Origin: Anisus vortex
Taxonomy: Eukaryota > Mollusca > Gastropoda > Planorbidae
Length of the DNA stretch: 64,000 bases
Reading direction: 5' to 3'
NCBI GenBank assembly: GCA_949126835.1
Contig: OX421496.1
Span: forward strand, 23,521,844-23,585,843
This document shows, piece after piece, positions 23,301 to 35,300 of this stretch. Under the pieces are notes generated by a model. That model searched no databases. It saw only the letters and a list, made by a program, of their open reading frames with translations, and was not told where the DNA came from. Positions within the stretch are counted from its first letter, which is position 1, and every line of letters begins with the position of its first letter. The position numbers and the translations under genes were made by a program.

Positions 23301-26300
23301 CTTGCACTAACACATATATATATGGCATATGATTTTTTGCTTTTGAATGCTTTAGAACTGGAAGAAGTTTACTAGCATTAGAATACACATTTTGTAATGA
23401 TTATAATTCTTGTTGAATCATTAATCACCTAGTTTGAAACTAAAAGGCCTAATTGCTTTTAAAAATGTTTTTGTATTTGTACAAACAAAAAGTTAGAAAA
23501 AAAATCTTATTTTTTATCAGATAAGGTTTGTATTATATATATAACTCCACAACTTAATCTATTTGATACGATTTGTATTATATATTACTCCACAATTGAA
23601 TCTATTTAAAACAAAGTTGTAATTTCTTTGTACATATTTTAATCATTTGATGTGGACATTTACTGATGATTTCTATTTTTTTTTTTTGTTATTTTCTTTA
23701 TTACTTACATCTTGTATCTTATCTGAGTTTTTTTGTATAGAATGCATTTGACATTATGTAATTGAATGTACAACAAATGTTTAGCTGTGACTACACCACT
23801 TTACGTAGTTAGGTTGTTGGTTTAGAATGCAAATAACATTTTATTGTTGGGACTATATTATTATCTTACGTACCTGCTTACATGATTTCAATAGGCTAAG
23901 CTTGAATCATTAAACCTCATTAAGGACCTGGAAACAAATCGGTACAAATTCTTGTAAAACAATAACAGCCATAAAGCGGAAAGAAAATTCAATAGTTGAC
24001 TATTGGCAAATTTATTTTCAAGATTTGGTGACATGAGAATGTTCTTAAAAAATATGTACCCAATAAAATGGCAATTCGTATTATAATTTTCTTTCTACTG
24101 TTTTGGGTGAAATATTGCCTTTTACAGAAGCTATCACCACTAAAACATATCATGTTTGATAGTCATAAAAACAAATTTAATAAGTGAAACATTAGTTAAT
24201 TCAGGTGAAGAACACATTAAATAAGAAAAAACCAGCACGACAATGCTACTTATGACACTTATTTTAATATGAAATCAACTGAACTTAAATTTAACCTAAC
24301 ATAAATTTGATGGCAATGATGTTAAGCAAACAAACACCTTGTGTGAAAACTAAGAAATTGTTTATTATTTTACTTTAAAAAAACTTGTTTGAAAGAATGT
24401 TTCAATTAAATTCTTAAGACTTTATGGAAAACTGGTCTTTTTTAAAAGAAATGTAAAAAAAAAAACGCTTGCATATTCGCATATTCTAAGTGGTATTAAT
24501 TGATACAATAACTTTTATAACCTAACATCCACTAGGTTTTATTTTTAGTCCTTCACACACATGATGATGAGACTTGTAAAATAATTCAATGATAGACAAA
24601 ACCCTTGACATTATCATTATACTTATAGAGACAACTCAATTAGTGTTAGAATAAGTTAGATATGATTTTCTTGGTTTGAAAAGGTTGTGTTTTTTTTAGG
24701 TTTTAAACACTTTAGTTTATGGTAACTGCATGCATTTTGATGGGAACTAAGAGCTAGGTTTCAACTAAACATTTCTTAACCTTTGAGTATGTAACTTGAA
24801 TCATAAATGATTGATGTGGTGTGCCATTTTCTTGTTATACCATTCATTGATCTTCCATTACAAGTTCATCTCCCCTGCTATAGTTTTCTGTGTTTTTTGA
24901 AAACATTTGGGGAATTTGAGGCTTACTTTTTTTTATATATAAAAAACAAAACCATATCTGAATGTAAATTTGACAGTGCAATAAATGTTCATCTGAATTC
25001 AAGTCTTTCTTCTTCAATGTTCATATTTTGTTTGTGTAAAACAGTGGAATGAAAGTAAACAAGCACACACAGACCATCTGTCTATATACCAATAAAACTA
25101 AGGTTGAAAAAATTACAAATTATTTAATTTCTAGAGTTTCAACAGAATTATATTATCTATCCTCACTATGTTTTTTAGTTACTGTATTTACAAACAAATA
25201 CAATGTGTTATTTTTTATATTATCAAAATTTAATAAATTAAATGAAGCCAAACCTTGAAAAAAAGTATTCTTTAAATTAATATATAAATTGTCAAGCTTA
25301 AAAAATTGAACCAAGCATTGAATGAAATTTCTAACATCATGTTGAGATAAGAAAGCAGGAAAAAAACAACAATGTTGCAACCAAAAGTTACTATTTGAAA
25401 AAAAAATTGACTTCCTTCCCTTTAATTTGCAGTACATGCTGTATTATCTATAACTCTGTTTTTATAAACTGTTACAGTTTTACTTGTAAGCATAACAGAT
25501 TTTTAGTTAAAAAAAACTTTTGGAGTTAAATTTTTGTTCTTTTCATAATAGTTTTTTTTTAATGGTTAAAAAAAATGAGAATGAAAGAAAGTTTTATAAA
25601 AGTACTGAGTTGTAGGTTAAAGTTTCCAAGAAATTAATACCATGAACTAATATATAACTAATATATATATAAAGATCTAGACTCTAATAAATTTTTCTTT
25701 TTTTTTCCCCTAAAACTTTTTTTTACCAAATTCCTAGGTGAAACCAGTGCGTGTAATACACATGTGAGCTCACCAACAAATGTAAACACTCTTTCTTCTA
25801 TCTCTTGTTCATCTCATACACACTCTGTCACATCTATAACATACTCACCTAACTCTACCAGAAACTTTTGTCTTGAAGGAAACAGTGTCAAAACTATACA
25901 ATCAAACAGTACAACTGTAATGACAGCACAGTTGGAAAATTCATACAAAACAAATTTTGAAAATAGTCTAAATAAAGAAAGCTCAGTGGATCCAGACCTC
26001 ACAGCACATTATAACATTCCTCATCATGTCCAAAGTGACTGTTTAGAAAGCCAAGTAGTTCTTTCTTCATCATCCCCAGTCCCCACACCTAGTCCTATGT
26101 TATATTCTACTGGAGGCAATCAGTCTCAACCTATAACATCCATTCAAAGTGCACCAAAATCTAAAATTGTTTCTTTAAGATCTAGATCTCGATCACCAAC
26201 AAAAACTCATTCTCGCTCATCTTTCCCCAAACTCTACTTCACACAAACCCATACCTCAAGCCAAAGTGCTTTCACCCCTACATCGCCAACCGTGGAAGAT

Positions 26301-29300
26301 CATCAAGTTCACCAGCATTCTGCATTGGGAGATGTTGTAGCTCTTGAGAAACTTCTGACAACAACTCCATCAGCTGTCTGCCTGGTGTTAAAAGATAACA
26401 CAACGCCACTCCACAGGGCTGCTGAACATGATCAGGACTGTAAGTTGTGAATACTCACTGTTTCAGCTTCACTTTATTATGTCCTTAGGAAAGCAAACAC
26501 ACACACACACCCTTTCTCATCCTTTAGTTAACAGATTTAAATAGTGATCTATCTTACTAATGGGAGTTGGTGGTCTAGGGGCAGCACGCTAAGCTAGTCT
26601 GCCAAAGTCCTGGGGTTGAATGTGAATGCTAGGGTTTTAAACAGCTCTTAAGGGTGTCCCTATATCTCCCCTACTCTGATGGGCACTTGAAATTAGTTAA
26701 GTATAGGTGGCTGGGCATTGTTCTGGTTAAACTGTCCACTTGTGTGTTGTGGCCACAGAAACTTGGCTATATGAGGTTACTTTATTTTTTTTATTACTAA
26801 AGATTGAACTATTTTTATTAATATATACCTACAATGTCTATATTATTTTATTGCCATTAGTAGTATGTAAGGCATAATAATAATACTGGTGCTTGTATAG
26901 CATAAAATATAAAATATTCTTTTATACTGTTCACTAATACTAATACTATCTACATTTTAAAAAAAAAAGCTTGCCTACAATTGTTGTTAGACTATGGGGC
27001 TTTTCCTGACTGCCTTAGAGATGATCAACTGACACCTTTGCACATTGCAGCTTCAAAAGGTTATTCAAGGTAAAGTCAAATTAACTCATCATTTGATAGT
27101 CAATAAACAAATAAATCCCAAAGACAACATATTTTAAATACAGAAAAAAAAAATCACCTTTTTATTTTCCAAATGCATTTTGTATTACAAAAAGATAAAT
27201 CATGCATGCGATTTGTGTATTCTAGGTGTGTTGAACTCTTACTGTCCAGCGGAGCTAAAGTTAATTTATTTTCCAATAAAAAACAAACTCCACTTCATTT
27301 AGCTACAAAGGGAGGCCATGCAGAATGTTGCCAGATTCTTTTAAAAGTTGATGCTGAAGTTATGTTAACAGACCAGGTTGGTTAATTTCTATGTTTAATG
27401 TTTCTTGTCAATGCTTAAATATATTTCATATAAGTACATAAAAATATACTAGTTATCCTACCTACATCCCATAGTCTGTGGGGACGCTACAGATGACATG
27501 TACACCAGCCTATTCAATTCATCCAGTCTCTCAGCCCTTCTCATTGCGTCGCACAGCTTTACTTCCGTCCACTCCCTGATGTTATCGTTTCTTTTGCCTT
27601 CTTCTTTTTCTCCCTCTGTTGGTGCCCTGCAGAATTGTTTTGCTATTTGCTCTTGTTATGTGGCCATATCATACTAGATATACTGGACACAATTCTTTTA
27701 AGCCAATATATACATAATAAAGATTGTTTTTATAACAAGCTCTATTTTTCAAAAGTACAGCAATAGTGTGTAGGATCATCAACATTTACATATTTGTTTT
27801 TCCATTTTATGTTTTTCGTAAGTGTAACATATCAACCAGATTTCTTGATTTTTAAACCTATTTAAAAACCTTTTACTGGGATTATAAAAATGTCAAAATA
27901 CCTGTATAACATTTTGTGAATGTTTTATCTGTTTATTATTCAGACACACCATATTTTTGACTAAGTAACAATTAGAAGCCAAACATAAAAAAAAACACTT
28001 GTTTTTTTTAATTGGTCTTTCAAAGATTTTTTATGTTTTATTTGCAATCAAGTTTTTCTTCAGAGCTGAAATAAAGAACTAGATCCAAATTTCTTGTAAA
28101 CAAAAGCCTAATTGTTTAAATATTAAATAGAACCCAGTTCAGATTCAGAATTCCTGATTCAATAACATGTTAATAGTGCCTTACACTAAACTATATTATA
28201 TATATAATATATAACACAGTGGTCACTGACGCTTATAACTGTTTTATAAAAATGTTATGAAAAATATAATCCAAACTATTTTATCTTGTATTTCCAGTTT
28301 GTAATTTATTTCTTTACAACTATATTTCTACCTACATTCTTGACCTGCATTCTCAAAATACACTGTATCTTCTACAATAATTATTGTCAATAGGATGGAC
28401 TCACTTGTGTGCACTACGCTGTCCAGCACAATCAGCCTCACATTCTCAAGTCCTTACTGAACAAACTTGGCCTGTTGAGTGAAGCTAAAGACTCGGATAT
28501 CGGCTACCAGCTTGTGGCAATCACAGATAGGGATGGCTGGAGCATTGCCCACATGGCTGCCTATCTCCCTAAACCAGTGAGTCATTCTGGAGTTCAACTA
28601 ATGTACAAAACACATGTTCAGTTATTTTGTTGAACTTTTACCTAGATAGTAGAACTAATATCTTTATATAGACATGACATGTAGTTTAAAATACAAGGTT
28701 GTTCATAGTTTAATATATATATAATTCAAGACAAGATCCTTCATTGGTGAGCAAAAGAATGAGATGGTGGAAGAATAACAATATAAACTAAACATTCTAA
28801 TTCAACTATATTATTTATATCAATATTTTTATTTTCAAGTCCTCTAGTGGTGAGATGTGAACCATATATTTGTATTTTTTTTATTTAAAAAAAAAATAAT
28901 TTGTATTTTGAAAATTTATTTTAAAATGGTTTAAACATATTTTTACAATGCATTTCATATTCATTTAAAAGGAAAGTTTTTTTTTTTTATCTAGGATTGC
29001 TTAATTCTATTGGCTGAAAGCTTAGCTTTAAATTTGGAGGTCAAGGACAAATTAGGTAGATCTGTTGCAGTTGTGGCTTCACCATCTTGTAAGGAAATCT
29101 TAGCAGAAATAGGTAGGTGCTAAGAAATAAACTGGCTTAAGATGTAGATATATATCTGTAAATAGTTCATGTAATTTAAATAGTGTGTTGAGGATATTTA
29201 CTTATTGTTAATTATGGGTTATAGATTATTTGTAACAATGCCTTTATCAGATTCCAAGACATCATTTTCCTTCCTTTTCTAATATATTTGGGAATTACCA

Positions 29301-32300
29301 TTCTCTTACTATCTGCAGTATAACCTATAAAAGAGGGTACACATTTGCCATTGTGTTAATTTAAAGTTGTTTAAAAGATGCTCTACACCAGCGTGTGATT
29401 TTGAAACATCAATAAACATTTTATGTACATTAGACTAGAGATGTAAAACAAAAACTAGGTTTCTGATTTTTGTTTGAAGTTGGATTAGAAATCATTGAAA
29501 TTCGGAATCCCATGAGTTTTGTTTGAAGTTGGAAGAGAAATCATTGAAATTCAGAATCCCATGAGTTTTGTTTGAAGTTGGAAGAGAAATCATTGAAATT
29601 CAGAATCCCATGAGTTTTGTTTGAAGTTGGAAGAGAAATCATTGAAATTCAGAGTCCCATGAGTTTTGTTTGAAGTTGGAAGAGAAATCATTGAAATTCA
29701 GAATCCCATGAGTTTTTTGGTTGTTTTCTTTTGTGCTCGAAGAAATATTGTAAAAAACATATTTGATTTGAACAAAATGATTCCTTAACATTTAATGCTT
29801 TGCAAACACTAATTTGTCTAATTTACTCTAGGCCGATTATTTTTTTCAAAATCCCGAATAATGCTTGTGATATACAGACAACAACAAATACTGATGTTAA
29901 ATACTACATTAACGTGAGTCTGCGGCACATTCTTTTGATCTTACTTAAGAAGCAAAAAATGGAGCTTTCCCCACAGACGCTGAACCTACTGAATCAACAA
30001 ACAGACCGATAGACTTTCTGTAGCCTTTTGTGTGAGTGTGTGTGATTCCAATCAACACAGCTTGCTAAGCTGCGAAGGCCCACTTCTTTTATCGCTTGGT
30101 GGGTCTTTTTGCTAAAGAACAATTGCAATATTTTACACCTACCCATACATAATAACAAAAGAAACACAAAAGTACATGGCGTTAAGGGGCATTCCGAAAA
30201 CCGGTTTAAAATCGTATTTCTAGAACCGAAAATCGGTTTTAAAAAAAAACTGATATTAACATCCGTATGTTCGACCTATATAGAGAGTCTACCTGAAAGT
30301 TCAACATATAAGTTGTATTATTAAATTAATTGTTCAAATACTTCATCAAGTGGCTGAGTTATTTATTTGAAGTCAACCAAAGCCTTGACAGTGGAAACAA
30401 GTCTAAGAATGTACCACTGAACAACAACTATGTTTAGGATATAACACCTGAAACTTTTATTTGTTTTACCTTTAGACCGATTTGTCAAGCCAATGATGAA
30501 AGTGAATGTTGAGCTTCGATATGTTCTGGAGAAGAAAGTCGTGTCCAATGTTCAAGTGGGGATGCTGGACATAGGGCCGTCCATGGGCTGGAGGTACCTA
30601 GAGGATCGCCTGAGGACTACGCTGAATGACTACCTGGCTAACTTAGATGCAGGGCTCAAGACCAGAAGGATTTCAAGACTAGACACTGACATTGATAAGG
30701 ACTTCTCTCTAGGGGTCAAGGTCAATAATATAACACAGTATGAATTAGGTAATTGTGGTGAATTAGTTAAACAGTATGAATTAGGTAATTGTGTTGAATT
30801 AGTTAAAACAATATGAATTAGGTAATTGTGGTGAATTAGTTAAAACAGTATGAATTAGGTAATTGTGGTGAATTTGTTAAACAGTATGAATTAGGTAATT
30901 GTGGTGAATTAGTTAAACAGTATGAATTAGGTAATTGTGGTGAATTTGTTAAACAGTATGAATTAGGTAATTATGGTGAATTAATTGAACAGTAAGAATT
31001 CGTTTTTTTTTTTGGTGAATGTGTTACATAGTACATACATAGTACTAATAGTAGTCAATTTCTGAATTATCATTAATTATTTTTAAAACCTTTTGGTGAA
31101 AATAAGGCATTAAAAGACTTTTGTGCTTGTCAGGTTTCTATAAGTGGACACCAGGAATGCAAACAGATACAGTTCCTTATGCCATGTTGTCCAATAATCA
31201 ACACAGAAAAATTACAATAGTTGTAGATGGTAAGTTTTGGCTTTTGTTTCTTCTTACCTTTTAAATACATTGATGAAATAACCAGTCATATGAACATTTT
31301 ACATTAATTATCTTATAGAAATAAAACCTCTACTTATTTTCTTTAAAATGAATCAATATATGAGCTGCAAAAAGTATTGTGTGGACTAGTAGAAAGACAA
31401 ATATTTCATGTTAAATAGCCAAGTATCAAATATAATGTCTTGCTACATTTATTATATACGGTACTTATCTCTGTGTGAGATCAGGGGTCTAGGTACAATA
31501 CTAAAGGCTGGATTTAGATGTAGGGAGGCCCTAAGCTTATCTACGTTTGAGCCTTCCCCCCATCCCTCTTTGCCCACCTCAGAAGTAGAAGCAAACAGTA
31601 TGGAAGTGTTAATTGAAACTACAAAATACAAAAAAATTAAATATTAATGTAATGGAAAACAATTTGTAATTGTAAACTTTTTGTCTCTGCTAATGGGGGC
31701 TTGTACACCTTTATATTTTTAAAATTATTTATTTACTTTATCTAGAAAAATTACATTAGCTCATATGTAAATCCAGCAATGGTAATACCATTCTAGATAA
31801 GTGTCTGTAATCAATTCTAGGTTGGAACACAACACCTTTTGTGATCATCCTAGCCATTTATTTTTCTGTGCGTCACTCAGAGTGCAATAGGCACAAATAA
31901 ATGTGTGTATAGCTGTGTGTGATGTAGCTGTGTTTCTGGTTAGACTAAAAGTTCATTGTATTTTTAATGTATTGTAAGTCGCCACATGTTCCAATGGTTT
32001 TATTATTATTAGTAGTATAAAAGCCTTTGTTGTGTCATATACCTAATGTTTTAAAATGGATGAAGAATCTTTTTTTTCTAACTGACAGATATTGGTAATA
32101 TGAGTGAACTGATTGCTTTTGATGTTCTACAACCTGTTACTACTATCAACAATTATTTGCGGCTGGTAAATTTCCTCTCTATATTCAGTGAACATTTTAT
32201 TCAAGTGAAAAGTTAATGATTTCCTTATAATAGCAATGGATATATTTGGCCATAAAAGGCATGTAATGTGTTAGTTATGAATATTGTAACTGTAATGATT

Positions 32301-35300
32301 TTAATTTGTATTTAGCTGGAACAGAACAAAACTGTCATATTCTATGGTCCAGCTGGTAGTGGCAAGTCTTACTTAGCACAGAGATTAGCTCAGAGCATTG
32401 CTGTAAGTAGACTAATAATCCTCAACTCTTCTTTTTCTCCGCCTCTACTACTCCATATATATTTTATATGTTTATATAAAGAAGGAGGACAACGTTAAAA
32501 AGAAGAAAGTTAAATGTACATAATTAATTTCAGGCCCAGGAGATATACAAGGGACATAAGCCAGGAATCTTTCAACTTTCTTTGGATACTGGATATTCTT
32601 GGCTTGAATTTGTCACCTTTCTTAAAGACAGAAGTATGAACAAGTTTATTGTGTACTTCTACATAGTGTAATATGCAAACAGTTTGTATATTTTTCTCTT
32701 TAGCTTGAAACATTCTTTTCAATGTTAAGGCTGGTCATAGTTTTGATATTGAGTTCTTCTTTGAATAAACAGACTGTGTTGTTCCCCTTGAAAGAGTTGT
32801 TGAAAATATTGCACCAATCGTAGTTGTGGATAATTTGGAGAAAGTTGACATGGCTGAAATATTTGCTGAACTCTTAGATGCAATGGAATATAGAGGAATG
32901 AAGCACTCGTTTGTATTAAGAGGTGAGCTTGACTCATTGTTAAATTAACAGTTTTCCCTAATATGTTTTGCAATACCTTTATACCGGTATATAATAGCTA
33001 ATACAATAGAATCTAATGAAGTATCTCATGAATATGAAAATATTTTTCATTTTCTCTTTGGATCTGTTCTCTAATTATGTATTAGTTTCTGTTAATTGCC
33101 ACTTTAGTATTTTATATTTTGTGTATTATCTCTTTTTTTAAAAATGTATAATACTCCCAAAAAAAATTAATTCACAAGTCTACTTTTTGTAATCCAATTT
33201 CTCAAAGATGGTCAAGGTGAAAGCAGAATGCATTATTTGTCTGATAATTTTTATCTAATTGGAACAATGAATAAGTCAAGGTAAATTTAAAACACATTTT
33301 GTTTCTTTGTCAATTTGTTTCATAAGTCTAATTGATTTGTTATTTGTAGAGCTATAATATTTATTTATTGACAGATCTCTAGGTGTTGACCTCTCGATAT
33401 TGCCACGCTTCAGGTGGGTTCAGTTTCGGCTGGACACAGAACCGCTTCGGGGCTTACTCGCCCGCCACTTTTTGCGGCGCATTTTCAACGCTTACAGTGG
33501 GCAGCTGCCGTCGCCCGATGACCCGGTTCTGCGAGCCGTAGAATGGATCATCTGTGTCTGGCACCGACTGAACGACAGCTTGAACAAATTAGGGTTGATG
33601 GAGGTCGTTATTGGACCTTGCATGTTCTTCAAATGTCCAGTTGAGAAAAAAGACCACAGTAAAATACTTGAGTGAGTGTTATATATATATAAATATATGT
33701 TTGTTATAAACTCCAGACTATTGGTAAAAGGTTATTTCAGGTTATTTCTTAGTTATAGATTCAACAGTGAGTATTGGTTAAAAGTACAGTTAAGTTTTAG
33801 TTATAGATTCTGTATTGGTTAAGAGTAAAACTATAAAAATATGAACATATTTAGTGAGCTGGTTAAGAGAAGGTAAATTGCTACATTTTTTACTAAGATT
33901 GTTTAATAAACTCCTTGTACATATTGGTATACATTAGAATTCTAATCGTTTTTTATGTTATATTTTTGTTTGTTAAAGATGGATGAAAAACTTCTGGAAC
34001 AAAAAAATTGCGCCTTGTGTGAGAGAAACAGTTAAAAGAGGAACAGGTTCAGAAGCACCATCTGATGGCCATAATAAAGTGGCCAACACAGCTTTATATG
34101 TTCTAATGCAACGCTCCATTATGTTGAGCTGTCCACTCGCTGGTACAGGTAAACAGTTGTTATCATTAAATCTTTTCTCAACGAAGCCCATCCTTATGCT
34201 AGACACTAACCCTATACTAGAAACTAACCCCAAGACCCTATTCTAATGTCCAATCCTTATGCTAGAGACTAACTCTAACCCTTATACTAGCAACTAATCA
34301 TAACCCCTATACTAGAGACTAACTCTAACCCTTATACTAGCAACTAATCATAACCCCTATACTAGAGACTAACTCTAACCCTTATACTAGCAACTAATCA
34401 TAACCCTTATACTAGAGACTAACTCTAACCCTTATACTAGCAACTAATCATAACCCTTATACTAGAGACTAACTCTAACCCTTATACTAGCAACTAATCA
34501 TAACCCCTATACTAGCAACTAATCCTAACCCCTATACTAGCAACTAATCCTAACCCCTATACTAGCAACTAATCCTAACCCCTATACTAGCAACTAATCC
34601 TAACCCCTATACTAGCAACTAATCCTAACCCCTATACTAGCGACTAATCCTAACCCTTATACTAGCAACTAATCCTAACCCCTATACTAGCGACTAATCC
34701 TAACCCCTATACTAGCGACTAATCCTAACCCTTATACTAGCAACTAATCCTAACCCCTATACTAGCGACTAATCCTAACCCCTATACTAGCCACTAATCC
34801 TAACCCCTATACTAGCAACTAATCCTAACCCCTATACTAGCAACTAATCCTAACCCCTATACTAGCAACTAATCCTAACCCCTATACTAGCAACTAATCC
34901 TAACCCCTATACTAGCAACTAATCCTAACCCCTATACTAGCAACTAATCCTAACCCCTATACTAGCGACTAATCCTAACCCTTATACTAGCAACTAATCC
35001 TAACCCCTATACTAGCGACTAATCCTAACCCCTATACTAGCGACTAATCCTAACCCTTATACTAGCAACTAATCCTAACCCCTATACTAGCGACTAATCC
35101 TAACCCCTATACTAGCCACTAATTCTAACCCCTATACTAGCAACTAATCCTAACCCCTATACTAGCAACTAATCCTAACCCCTATACTAGCAACTAATCC
35201 TAACCCCTATACTAGCGACTAATCCTAACCCCTATACTAGAAACTAATCCTAACCCCTATACTAGCAACTAATCCTAACCCCTATACTAGCAACTAATCC

